Under the pieces are notes generated by a model, which did no database searches, was not told the origin of the DNA, and saw only the letters and a program-made list of their open reading frames with translations. From Desulfobulbaceae bacterium (lineage in GTDB: Bacteria; Desulfobacterota; Desulfobulbia; Desulfobulbales; SURF-16), in contig JALNXE010000012.1 of NCBI GenBank assembly GCA_023230525.1, forward strand, positions 1 through 62,340: a stretch of DNA of 62,340 bases, given 5' to 3'. Position 1 is the first letter of the stretch. Each line of letters starts with the position of its first letter. Shown here one piece after another: positions 51,103 through 59,774 of this stretch. The position numbers and the translations under genes were made by a program.

Positions 51103-51759
51103 CTAATGGATTAGATTACCAATACGACGCCATCGTACTGAAAATTGCTCCTTGTTCCATGACCAATAAAGCATGAAGGCCTTGCCTTTTAAGGCGGTAT
51201 AGTCAACAAAACCCCAAAATCTGCTGTCGTGGCTGTTGTCTCTGTTATCCCCCATGACAAAAAGGGAGTGGGGAGGAACAGTAACCGGCCCAAAATTGTC
51301 TCGCGGGGGATTCGGTCCGGGGTAAATATTCGGGTCCATGTGAACGGCATATTTCACATTGAGGAGATTGCCATTAATATATACTTTTTTGTTGTGAATT
51401 TCTATGCGGTCTCCTGGCAGGCCGATAACCCTTTTGATAAAGTCCTGTGAAGGATTCTCCGGATATTTGAACACGACCACATCAAGTCTTTCAGGGGTTC
51501 CCAGCGGAATCCAAGTTTCCCCGGTAAAAGGATTTTTAATACCATAACAAAATTTATTTACCAATATATGGTCGCCGATGAGCAGGGTAGGAATCATTGA
51601 GCCGGATGGAATTTTGAAAGCCTGCACCACGAAAGTTCTGATGAATAGAGCTAAAATCAGGGCGATGATTATTGCTTCTAAGTATTCGCGGATAATGGAT
51701 TTTTTCTTGCTTTGCGACAACTCACGGCCCCCTGTTTGAAAAGATTTGGCTGTTCTCAT
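51103..51759 (-). CDS. lepB: Signal peptidase I
   Basis: 218 aa. It removes signal peptides on the outer face of the inner membrane. One TM segment (YLEAIIIALILALFIRTFVV) is followed by the catalytic Ser in FKIPSGSMIPTLLIGDHILV and Lys in FIKRVIGLPGDRIE. Box E is FVMGDNRDNSHDSRFWG. It belongs to the short, single-TM type. Its stop is 102 bases upstream of the pyrB start, same strand. AT-rich DNA lies upstream. Confidence 0.95.
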   Translation of the reverse strand: MRTAKSFQTGGRELSQSKKKSIIREYLEAIIIALILALFIRTFVVQAFKIPSGSMIPTLLIGDHILVNKFCYGIKNPFTGETWIPLGTPERLDVVVFKYPENPSQDFIKRVIGLPGDRIEIHNKKVYINGNLLNVKYAVHMDPNIYPGPNPPRDNFGPVTVPPHSLFVMGDNRDNSHDSRFWGFVDYTALKGKAFMLYWSWNKEQFSVRWRRIGNLIH

Positions 51760-52306
51760 TATTGGTAAAATTTTTTAAAAAAGAAAACGGTACAAAAATT
51801 GCTCATATTTCTATGCACGTTTGCCGCAAGAAGAAAAGTCGGACAAAAACTAGTGAAGAAAAATGCCTCAAGGGCTTCGTGCGGCCTTATCAAAAAAAAG
51901 AAAATATGATGTATTGACTGGGATTATTTGAGCGCTAGCTAATGAAACTCCAAATCAATACTCCATAAGGCGTTAAAATACAAGAGGGTTCTTCGGATCA
52001 TGCCGCGGGATTGTGGGTTTGTTTGTGAAGTGGGACGCAGATGGTGTTTTGCTGGGAAAGAAGGGATGGTTTCAAAAAACCAGGCATTTTGCGGGTTGTC
52101 CGCAAAAAAAATATAACATGCTAAAATTAAAATAAAAAATGAATTAGGTTCTTCACAACTGCGGTTCCACCAGATATGGTGGATGAGGTTGTTTTTTGAT
52201 ACAAAATGTAGGATTGGTTCATTATCACAAGGATGGTTTAAAATTTTTACCCCAGGCAGAATTTTTTAAGCTGTCAAATTAGCCTGTATTTTTAACTAGT
52301 TTGCGG
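51760..52306. other. AT-rich gap between lepB and pilM
   Basis: About 550 bases with no convincing ORF. It is markedly AT-rich compared with the first 50 kb and holds several A/T runs and short direct repeats (GGATGGTTT around 52063 and 52231). Apart from the pilM promoter just beyond it, I see no assignable element. Confidence 0.5.
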
Positions 52307-52336
52307 TTGACAATCTTTTCGGGATGAGTGTTTAAT
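52307..52336 (+). promoter_or_regulatory. Promoter of the pil operon
   Basis: Perfect TTGACA (52307-52312), 18 bases, TTTAAT (52331-52336; one mismatch). The predicted start near 52343 excludes translation from the ORF start at 52328. Confidence 0.6.
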
Positions 52337-52408
52337 ATTTTTGTGGAAGTCATTCTGTGGTTAAGAAAGTGCATAGAAAAAGAGAGAAATTTATCAGGTT
52401 ACCATCAT

Positions 52409-53512
52409 ATGGCTCCTCTAAGCTTGCAGACGTTTAATTTTAATTTCAAGAATTTTAAGCTGCCTTTTATGCGCCAGCAGAATCTCACCATAGGGCTCGA
52501 TATTGGCTCCCATGCGGTCAAGGTATGTGAACTCTCGGAAGGGGGCCAAAGAATGAGGCTTATGAGCTTGGGCAGTGCCCGCTTGCCGGCCAATGCAGTT
52601 GAAGATGGCGAGTTGAAAGACCCGGATGCCGTGGCATCCGTGATCAAAACTCTCATTGACAATTTACAGATCAAGGGGAAAAAAGTCGGTATATCCATTT
52701 CCGGCTATTCCGTGATTCTTAAGAAAATTAATCTCTCCGTGATGAATGATAAGGAGTTGGAGGAACATATTCAGTCAGAGGCGGAACAATATATTCCTTT
52801 CGACCTGGCGGATGTTTATCTCGATTATCAGGATTTGAAAACGAATACGGAAGGTGAAGACAGGACCGACGTCATGTTGGTGGCGGCAAAAAAAGATGTT
52901 GTTGACTCCTACTTGCATATGTTGCGCAACGTTGGTTTGAAAACGGTTTTGGTTGATGTTGACGCATTTGCCCTTGAGAATTCTTTTGAAACCAATTACG
53001 GGCAGCAAGGCAATGTGGTACTTGTTGATATTGGCTCCTCCAAGATGAACATTAATATTGTTTCAAGAGGCGCATCGCTGTTTGCCCGGGACGTTGCCCT
53101 CGGCAGCAAACAGCTCACCGAACAGATTCAGGGAAAATTCGATCTTGATTTTGAAGAGGCTGAATCCTTGAAGATCGGTGCGTTGCCGCCGGCTGAAAAA
53201 CAGGAAGAGCTGGCGGAAATATTTATCAGCACGACGACCCAGTGGATTATGGAGATCAAGAAGGCCATTGACTTTTATAACTCAAACTTCCCTGATAGCG
53301 CTTTGACCAAGCTTGTTTTGAGTGGCGGTGGGGCCAAGGTAAAGGGGCTGGATTCGTATTTCAGCGAAGAGACGGGATTGCCGGTGGAAGTTTTCAATCC
53401 GTTTGCCATGACCGGTGTCGATGCAAACAGAATAGATCCTGATTATTTAAAAAATATTGCGCCTGAAATGGCAATTTCCATGGGTCTGGCAAGCAGGCCT
53501 TGTCCTTTTTAG
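52409..53512 (+). CDS. pilM: Type IV pilus assembly protein PilM
   Basis: About 367 aa from ATG 52409, with a weak AGGTT upstream; Met at 52469 just before the conserved LTIGLDIGSHAVKVCEL is an alternative. It is an actin-like cytoplasmic ATPase that binds the PilN tail. ATPase motifs are GLDIGSHAVKV (phosphate 1), NVVLVDIGSSKMNINIV (phosphate 2) and KLVLSGGGAKVKGLDSYF (adenosine). It is the first gene of pilMNOP, followed closely by pilN. Confidence 0.93.
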   Translation: MAPLSLQTFNFNFKNFKLPFMRQQNLTIGLDIGSHAVKVCELSEGGQRMRLMSLGSARLPANAVEDGELKDPDAVASVIKTLIDNLQIKGKKVGISISGYSVILKKINLSVMNDKELEEHIQSEAEQYIPFDLADVYLDYQDLKTNTEGEDRTDVMLVAAKKDVVDSYLHMLRNVGLKTVLVDVDAFALENSFETNYGQQGNVVLVDIGSSKMNINIVSRGASLFARDVALGSKQLTEQIQGKFDLDFEEAESLKIGALPPAEKQEELAEIFISTTTQWIMEIKKAIDFYNSNFPDSALTKLVLSGGGAKVKGLDSYFSEETGLPVEVFNPFAMTGVDANRIDPDYLKNIAPEMAISMGLASRPCPF

Positions 53513-53553
53513 GTATATTTGATGCACCTTTTAAGTACAAGCGAAAGAGTGTC

Positions 53554-54138
53554 ATGATACGAATAAATTTATTGCCTGTCCGGCAAATGAAAAAGCGTTT
53601 GCGCACCAGAAATGAGGTAATTGCCTTTATAGCCTCACTGGTTGTCTTGCTTGCATTGTTGGTAATGGCTTCGTTAAGTCTGCATCAGAGGGTGACATCA
53701 CTGCAGACAAACATTAAGAATTTGAATGACAAAAAAGCAAAATATAATGTGATTCTTAATGAGATTAAGCAACTTGAGCAGGATAAACAAAAATTGACTG
53801 CAAAAATTGATGCCATTAAGCAGCTCAAATCAACATCGCAAATTACCGTTCGTTTGCTTGATGAAATTGCCAAAGCAACACCTCCGGACAGCATCTGGCT
53901 GCAGAGTTTAAAACAGTCCGGGGATACGGTTGCTCTGACCGGAATCGCTTTGGACAACACGAGGCTGGCTGATTACATGGATCGTTTAACGGCGTCTCCA
54001 TATTTTTCCAGCGCTACTCTTGGAAAATCTTCTTTGACCACGATAGCGGGCCAGGACTTGAAATCATTTACCCTGAGTTTGGGAATCAAGAACCCTGAAA
54101 GCGATAAGGCGCAAGCTAATCAGGATAAAGTGAAATGA
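53554..54138 (+). CDS. pilN: Type IV pilus assembly protein PilN
   Basis: 194 aa from ATG 53554. The cytoplasmic N-terminus MIRINLLPVRQMKKRLR is the PilM-binding INLLP motif. A single TM segment (VIAFIASLVVLLALLVMASL) is followed by a periplasmic coiled coil (about 45-90) and a ferredoxin-like domain (TPPDSIWLQSLKQSGDTVAL). The ORF extending upstream to 53500 overlaps pilM and is less likely. The stop overlaps pilO (ATGA). Confidence 0.93.
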   Translation: MIRINLLPVRQMKKRLRTRNEVIAFIASLVVLLALLVMASLSLHQRVTSLQTNIKNLNDKKAKYNVILNEIKQLEQDKQKLTAKIDAIKQLKSTSQITVRLLDEIAKATPPDSIWLQSLKQSGDTVALTGIALDNTRLADYMDRLTASPYFSSATLGKSSLTTIAGQDLKSFTLSLGIKNPESDKAQANQDKVK

Positions 54139-54779
54139 ATATAGATAAAATCAAGATTCAAGAGGCCATCAACTCTTTTCTTGATGAAAAGGTTGCCCAG
54201 CTCAGTCCACTGCATAAAACTATAATATGTATTGGGGTAATTCTACTGCCATGCGTTGCTTTTTATTTTTTGAGCTATTCCCCAAAAACGGTTGAGATTA
54301 ATAATTTGCTATCTCAGCAGAAAAAATTGGAAGATGAAATAACAAAGGTGGAAAAGGCATCCCGGGAGATAACGAAGTACCGCGCGGAAATGGCGGAAAC
54401 CAAGTTGATGTTTGCCAAGGCTTCCGCTTTGCTCCCGCAGCAGCAGGAGATCCCTTCACTTCTAACAAGCATTTCGGATATTGGGCAAAATTCAGGTCTG
54501 GATTTTCTTTCTTTCATCCCCAAAAATGAAACGAGAAAAGAATTTTACGCCGATATTCCAGTGGATATCAAGGTGAGGGGGACGTATCACAATGTTGGTG
54601 TTTTCCTGGACAAAATCAGTAAGTTGTCCAGAATAGTCACGGTTTCCGATATAAATATGGGTGGTCCGAAGCCGCAGGCGGGAGAAATGATCCTGGAGAC
54701 CACATTTAGTCTTGTCACCTACCGGTTTGTTGAGCCTGCACCACAGGCACAAGACAAGACAAAAAATAACAAAAAGTAA
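54135..54779 (+). CDS. pilO: Type IV pilus assembly protein PilO
   Basis: 214 aa. A short cytoplasmic N-terminus, a TM segment (IICIGVILLPCVAFYFLSY), a coiled coil (about 55-100, LLSQQKKLEDEITKVEKASR) and a ferredoxin-like periplasmic domain containing LLTSISDIGQNSGLDFLSF and VDIKVRGTYHNVGVFLDKIS, as in PilO. It dimerises with PilN. Start overlaps the pilN stop by four bases. Confidence 0.93.
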   Translation: MNIDKIKIQEAINSFLDEKVAQLSPLHKTIICIGVILLPCVAFYFLSYSPKTVEINNLLSQQKKLEDEITKVEKASREITKYRAEMAETKLMFAKASALLPQQQEIPSLLTSISDIGQNSGLDFLSFIPKNETRKEFYADIPVDIKVRGTYHNVGVFLDKISKLSRIVTVSDINMGGPKPQAGEMILETTFSLVTYRFVEPAPQAQDKTKNNKK

Positions 54780-54809
54780 ATTTGAAAGTCGGGGGATAAA
54801 ACTCCACAA

Positions 54810-55376
54810 ATGTACACGCATAGAAGGGATATATTTTCAGCACCCAGAAAAGTATTTTTTTGTGTTGTCCTCCTGTTGGCGGTTTTTTTAGTGCTGACTG
54901 GGGCGCAGGCAAATGAGTCTGCTGAAAATACCGATGCTTCCAGCCAGCAGGCTCAGGAACAGTATTCCCTGAAAGTAAGAGAGCTTATTCAGTTTCTGGA
55001 AGGGAGATCAGATTCTTTTGTTTATGATCGAGTGGGGCGTTCCGATCCGTTTATGCCGTTTATAAAGGAAAAGGTTGTCACCTCCGACCTGGAAGTTCCC
55101 GAACAGGAACTCATGGGTATGCAGAAATTTGAACCGGGTCAGCTCACTCTTGTTGCCATTGTTATTACAGAAGGTGGCCCTTTGGCCATGGTGGAGGATT
55201 CCGTTGGCAGAGGATATACAATAAGGAATGGAACCGAGATTGGCAGAGCTGGGGTTGTCGACAGTATTGCCAATAACACAGTTGTTATCAAGCAGCGGTA
55301 TAAAACTACCGCAGGCGAGGAGCGCTATAAATTTGTGGAAATGCTTCTAAAGAAAGAGGGGGAAAAGCAACAATGA
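54810..55376 (+). CDS. pilP: Type IV pilus assembly protein PilP
   Basis: 188 aa. A signal peptide or anchor (VFFCVVLLLAVFLVLTGAQA) is followed by a disordered stretch and the PilP beta-domain (SDPFMPFIKEK, LTLVAIVITEGGPLAMVEDS, GYTIRNGTEIG, VVDSIANNTVVIKQR). It links PilNO to the secretin. Most PilP proteins are lipoproteins; here no lipobox Cys lies at the end of the hydrophobic segment, so it may be anchored by the uncleaved segment or secreted. It overlaps the next gene by four bases. Confidence 0.9.
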   Translation: MYTHRRDIFSAPRKVFFCVVLLLAVFLVLTGAQANESAENTDASSQQAQEQYSLKVRELIQFLEGRSDSFVYDRVGRSDPFMPFIKEKVVTSDLEVPEQELMGMQKFEPGQLTLVAIVITEGGPLAMVEDSVGRGYTIRNGTEIGRAGVVDSIANNTVVIKQRYKTTAGEERYKFVEMLLKKEGEKQQ

Positions 55377-57253
55377 CCCTGATAGCCCGTTTGAAAAATG
55401 TATGTCTGATAGCCGTTCTCATCTTGCTCAGTGTTCCGTTGAATTCGGTCGCGGCAGAGGATGCAATTAATGCGGATTCATACCAGATCAGTGATCTCAA
55501 ATGGCAACAAAATACAGATTCCTGGGTATGTCAGATTTATGGGGATAGGGTGCCGGCATACACCATGTATGAATTATTCAGCCCTCACAGGCTAATTATT
55601 GATATTGCCAGCGGAAATTTTGCCGGGTCAATTAATTTCCCGATCAAGGTTGATAAGGGACCTGTCACCTTAATTAAAGGAGCGGTGCTCACCGACCAGA
55701 ATCCGGCTGTGGCCCGGATCGAACTTCTCCTTGCCGATGACCGCCCCTATTCGGTAACAAGCAGCGGCAATGATATTCTTGTGCAATTTGAAAACGATGC
55801 ACAGGCTCCGGCAGCGACCCAGAGTAAGGCTCCTGAACGATTGATCAAGGACATTAACGTTGACTGGTCAGGAAGCATGACTAAGGTACAACTGCTGGCT
55901 GATGGACCGATTCAGAAATATCAGTCAACAGAGCTGGCAAAGGGAAAAGATCATCCCGCCCGATTGATTGTGGATCTCCCTGGAATTGCCACGCAAGGAC
56001 ATGCCATTCCCACTAATGATGCTTCTCCGATCAGTCTTGTCCGTACGGAGAGTTATAAGGATGGCGCCCGTGTTATTCTTGATTCTGCAACAGATGATCT
56101 TTTCCGTTATTCCATAGCTGTCCAGCAAGACGGACTGTTGATTAATGTTGAGCCAGCGGCAGATGCTACTCCGCTCCTCGCTGAAATAACGGGATTGTCA
56201 ACGGCCGAGATTGCCCAGGGTTCACCCGCATTATCTTCAGCAGCAAAAACTGCAGCAACAGCCCCTTCGTCTCAAGGCGCTGAGAAGAAGCCCGCTGCGT
56301 CAGTTACGAAATCCAGTAAATCGGCTGCTAAAGACGGGAAGACGGATTTTGCCTTTGCCGGATACACTGAACAGAGAATCTCCGTGGATTTTTATAAGAT
56401 CGATCTGCACAATGTCTTTCGCCTGATTGGTGAAATCAGCGGTCGAAACATAGTGGTTGATGAGAAGGTAAGCGGTTCGCTGACCTTGGCCCTGAACGAT
56501 GTTCCGTGGGATTTTGTCCTTGACGTTATTCTCAACCTTAAAAATCTGGCTAAGGAAGAGCGGTTTAATACGATAGTCATATCGCAAAAGAGCGATAGTT
56601 TCGCTTGGCCACAACGTACAGAAGAGGCGCTGGCAATTAAAAAAGAAGCCATTTCAGTCACTAAGCGCATGGAAGTTCCCAAAGAGAAACTGGAAGCGCG
56701 AAAGTATATCAGCCAAGCAAAAAATCTGGAAGATGCCGGAAATTATGCGGAGGCGGTAACTTTCTATGAAAAGGCATTCCAATCGTGGCCTGAAAATGGT
56801 GATCTGGCCAAACGGATAACCTATTTGTCTTTGGTAAAACTTGGGTTAAATGCCAAGGCCGCCCACTATGGGAAAATCGCCTCCAAGCTGCTGCCGCACG
56901 ATCCTGATGTTGCTTTACAGACCGCTCTCAGTCTGGCAAACATGGAGATGGTAAAAGAGGCAAAGAGCTACTTTGATTTTGCCGTGAGCTGCGAGCGTCC
57001 ATCCCGGCAGGCCTTGGCGAGTTATGCCGCCTTCAGTGAGCAGAACAGCAGTAATGAAATGGCATTGTCGCTTTTGGAAAGGTTTGAACAAATTTATGGG
57101 ACATCATTAGAGACTCTGGTGAGTAAGGCCAGAATTTATGATAAAATGGGTGATGCGGAAAATGCCTCTAAAGAGTACCAGACGATACTCCTGTCGGGTT
57201 ACAAAGTTCCGGCGGATTTAGAAAAATATATCAAGGAACGGCTTCACAGGTAG
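55373..57253 (+). CDS. AMIN/STN/TPR periplasmic protein of the pilus system (PilQ N-terminal part)
   Basis: 626 aa. Signal peptide (about 1-28). Two AMIN-like beta domains (about 35-145 and 150-265) that in PilQ bind peptidoglycan. An Ala/Lys/Ser-rich linker (about 280-330), then an STN/secretin-N0-like domain (RISVDFYKIDLHNVFRLIGE, NIVVDEKVSGSLTLALNDVP) and about three TPR repeats (450-610). The secretin domain itself is missing and is carried by the next gene, so the usual PilQ appears split and the first part has gained TPRs. The TPRs could recruit the secretin or act like PilF/MshN (inference). Confidence 0.8.
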   Translation: MTLIARLKNVCLIAVLILLSVPLNSVAAEDAINADSYQISDLKWQQNTDSWVCQIYGDRVPAYTMYELFSPHRLIIDIASGNFAGSINFPIKVDKGPVTLIKGAVLTDQNPAVARIELLLADDRPYSVTSSGNDILVQFENDAQAPAATQSKAPERLIKDINVDWSGSMTKVQLLADGPIQKYQSTELAKGKDHPARLIVDLPGIATQGHAIPTNDASPISLVRTESYKDGARVILDSATDDLFRYSIAVQQDGLLINVEPAADATPLLAEITGLSTAEIAQGSPALSSAAKTAATAPSSQGAEKKPAASVTKSSKSAAKDGKTDFAFAGYTEQRISVDFYKIDLHNVFRLIGEISGRNIVVDEKVSGSLTLALNDVPWDFVLDVILNLKNLAKEERFNTIVISQKSDSFAWPQRTEEALAIKKEAISVTKRMEVPKEKLEARKYISQAKNLEDAGNYAEAVTFYEKAFQSWPENGDLAKRITYLSLVKLGLNAKAAHYGKIASKLLPHDPDVALQTALSLANMEMVKEAKSYFDFAVSCERPSRQALASYAAFSEQNSSNEMALSLLERFEQIYGTSLETLVSKARIYDKMGDAENASKEYQTILLSGYKVPADLEKYIKERLHR

Positions 57254-57409
57254 AAGCCCTGACTTCATTCAAAGGCTGCGGGCAGGCTGAAGTGTTACCA
57301 GCCGCTGTCTGCCACGAAAGGTATGGAAATAAAGATGAAAATGATAACACGCTTTTCTTGTCATGGGTCGCAGGGGAGCATTTGCCTGGAAAATCGGCAA
57401 CACACCGAT

Positions 57410-59089
57410 ATGCCCTTCAGGCGCAAGTTGAGAAGTGGGGCACTGATCCTGGTCTCTTTAATGCTGTTCTCATTTCTTGCCGGCTGCGCGAAAAAAGCAC
57501 CGGATTTCAAAGGAGAACAACAGGCCGAGGATTTTCTGAAAAAACATACTTCTCAAGCTGTTAATGCTGATGCCTTCCAGGGAGACTCTGCGCAGGAAAA
57601 GGTTGAGCCGACGCAGCTGCCTTCCCGGTTTCAGCAACCGACCTTCTTGCTTTCAGAGACAGAGAATACCGGGAAAGATGATTTTGCTATCCCTGTGGGA
57701 GCGGATATTTCATCGAATGCCGCCCCGGTCACTCTCCGGGAAATTATGAAGAAACTTGCGGTGTTGAAAGGGATGAATGTCAGCTGGGCCAATGATGTTG
57801 ACCAAGGTGCTCTTGTTGATGTTGATATCAGGGCAGAGGATGATTTTTTTGAATCCATTGACAATATTTTGCGTCAGCTGGATTATTTTCACGACGTGCA
57901 AGGGAATTCCATCATCATCAAGCACAAGGAAACCCGGAAATTTCATGTTGCCATGCCGTTTATGTCTCCCCAATTCACTCTGGGCGTCGGCGGTGATGTG
58001 CTTGGCGGCAACAAGGTCGCAGCCCATGAGATGTCAGGTAAAATCCAGATTACCAGTCAGCCTGAAAATGCCAACAGCTTTGATATCTGGGCAAATATCA
58101 GACAGAATCTTGATCAGATACTCGATATCTGGACCACAGAAGAGGTTGTAACCCCGCCCGCAGCACCGGCGGGCCAGCAGATGCTGCCAGGGGCGGAAGC
58201 CGCTCAATCGGCTGTGGTCACCAACCGTAAACCCGGCAAAGGATATTATACAATTGACAAGCCTGTTGGCCTGATTACTGTTACCGCGCCCCGGTCACTT
58301 GTGGAAAAAGTTGGCAATTATATAGAAAATCTTAAAAAAGAGCTGTACAGGCAGGTGTCTATTGAGGCCAAAATTGTGGAGGTGACTCTCTCTGCGGACA
58401 ACAGGACAGGTATCAATTGGGAAGATCTGCTGCAGAATCCCAACAATCCCTTCAGTTTATCCATGGATTTTCAGAAGTTGAATCCGTTGTATCATGATTC
58501 AGGCACCCAGAATAAATTTCTCACGGTAAATACCCAGAACTTTGGCCTTGTGTTGGATGCCATTGAAGAACAGGGCCATGTGGAGGTTATTTCCAACCCA
58601 AAGCTCAGCGTGATGAACGGCCAACCTGCCATGATATCCGTTGGTTCGACCCTCACCTATATTAACAATGTGGACGTCACTGTAGAAGACGCCGTGCCCA
58701 CATACAGCGTGGAAACTTCAAGCGTGATGTCCGGGCTGGGTATGGCTGTTATAGCCACGATCGTTGATGACAATGAAGTGATTCTCACCTTGACGCCAGT
58801 GACGTCAAAGGTTAAGACCCCCATTGAGTACAAACAGTTCGGCACGGCCGGAAGTGAAGTAGGTCTGCCGGAAGTGGATATCCGGGAAATGACGACCTTG
58901 GTGAAGATAAAAAACGGCGAGATGCTGATCGTCGGCGGATTAATTGATAGTACCAGCGATTATTCCGAGTCGCAGATCCCTGGTTTGGGGGATATTCCGG
59001 GCCCAGGCGGTAAACTCTTTGGGCAAAGTGGTGCGGCTAAAGATCGTAAAGAATTGGTAATACTGCTGAGACCGGTTGTCTTGCCGTAA
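57410..59089 (+). CDS. Type IV pilus/MSH-type secretin lipoprotein
   Basis: About 559 aa from ATG 57410, which gives a clean lipoprotein leader MPFRRKLRSGALILVSLMLF-SFLAGC (Cys26); the ORF extends to 57323 and the start is not certain. An N0-like domain (about 110-175, ending in SIIIKHKETRKFHV) is followed by an MshL/PilQ-like N-domain and the secretin core (SIEAKIVEVTLS, VISNPKLSVMNGQPAMISVG, EVILTLTPVTSKV, MLIVGGLIDSTSDYSESQIP, ELVILLRPVV). It forms the outer-membrane pore for pili. A strong hairpin terminator follows. Confidence 0.9.
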   Translation: MPFRRKLRSGALILVSLMLFSFLAGCAKKAPDFKGEQQAEDFLKKHTSQAVNADAFQGDSAQEKVEPTQLPSRFQQPTFLLSETENTGKDDFAIPVGADISSNAAPVTLREIMKKLAVLKGMNVSWANDVDQGALVDVDIRAEDDFFESIDNILRQLDYFHDVQGNSIIIKHKETRKFHVAMPFMSPQFTLGVGGDVLGGNKVAAHEMSGKIQITSQPENANSFDIWANIRQNLDQILDIWTTEEVVTPPAAPAGQQMLPGAEAAQSAVVTNRKPGKGYYTIDKPVGLITVTAPRSLVEKVGNYIENLKKELYRQVSIEAKIVEVTLSADNRTGINWEDLLQNPNNPFSLSMDFQKLNPLYHDSGTQNKFLTVNTQNFGLVLDAIEEQGHVEVISNPKLSVMNGQPAMISVGSTLTYINNVDVTVEDAVPTYSVETSSVMSGLGMAVIATIVDDNEVILTLTPVTSKVKTPIEYKQFGTAGSEVGLPEVDIREMTTLVKIKNGEMLIVGGLIDSTSDYSESQIPGLGDIPGPGGKLFGQSGAAKDRKELVILLRPVVLP

Positions 59090-59121
59090 ATTAAGGAAAG
59101 CAGAAAAAACGGTATGCCGGA

Positions 59122-59162
59122 AGGCACCAGGTGGTTAACAAAACCATCTGGTGCCTTTTTTT
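59122..59162. terminator. Bidirectional intrinsic terminator between secretin and secB
   Basis: The hairpin AGGCACCAGGTGGTT/AACCATCTGGTGCCT (59122-59155) has a stem of about 15 pairs with one mismatch, followed by seven T on the plus strand. It is placed to end both the pil operon and secB. Confidence 0.85.
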
Positions 59163-59176
59163 ATAATTGTCTGTAA

Positions 59177-59671
59177 TTACTGCTGTGTTTCGTTTGCTTT
59201 TGCCTGTTCCTGTTTCTTTCTCATGGCATTTTGGAAAAGGGCCATGAAGTTGACGGGTTCCATCAGGAAGGGCATGAAACCTCCATCAACGGAAACCTGA
59301 CTCATGATCTGCCGGGTAAAAGGGAATATCAGGGTGGGGCAGTCAACTGCGAGAACCATGGCCAGATGTTCTTCCGGGATGTTTTTCAGGATAAAGACAC
59401 CGGCATGTTCGATTTCAACGATAAAAAGAGTTTTCCCATCCTTGTTATTTGTTACGGTCGCGGTTACCGACAAACTGACTTCCCAATGATCATTTTCCAG
59501 TTTCTTATTTTTCAGTCCAAGATTCACTTCAACTTTCGGCTCCTGCGGCACCAGAAAGGTTTCCGGGGCATTAGGATTTTCGAAAGAGAGATCCTTGAGG
59601 TACAGTTTCTGTAACCTAAAAACAGGAGCTTCACCCTGTGGGGAAGCATTTTTTTCATTCTGTTCAGCCAT
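59177..59671 (-). CDS. secB: Protein-export chaperone SecB
   Basis: 164 aa. It keeps preproteins unfolded and targets them to SecA. Family motifs: FRLQKLYLKDLSFENPNAPE, LGLKNKKLENDHWEVSLSVT, TLFIVEIEHAGVF, LAVDCPTLIFPFTRQIMS and a helical C-terminus. The start follows from MAEQNEKNAS. Alone, convergent with the pil operon and 103 bases downstream of uvrA. Confidence 0.95.
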   Translation of the reverse strand: MAEQNEKNASPQGEAPVFRLQKLYLKDLSFENPNAPETFLVPQEPKVEVNLGLKNKKLENDHWEVSLSVTATVTNNKDGKTLFIVEIEHAGVFILKNIPEEHLAMVLAVDCPTLIFPFTRQIMSQVSVDGGFMPFLMEPVNFMALFQNAMRKKQEQAKANETQQ

Positions 59672-59774
59672 GGGTCGTTCCTTTTTTTGAGGATTAAAAA
59701 TTGCGTGGTATTGTTACTTTACAGGCTAAACCTTTACCACTGAAGGGCTTACCCAGTCAACCAATTAACTTCTC

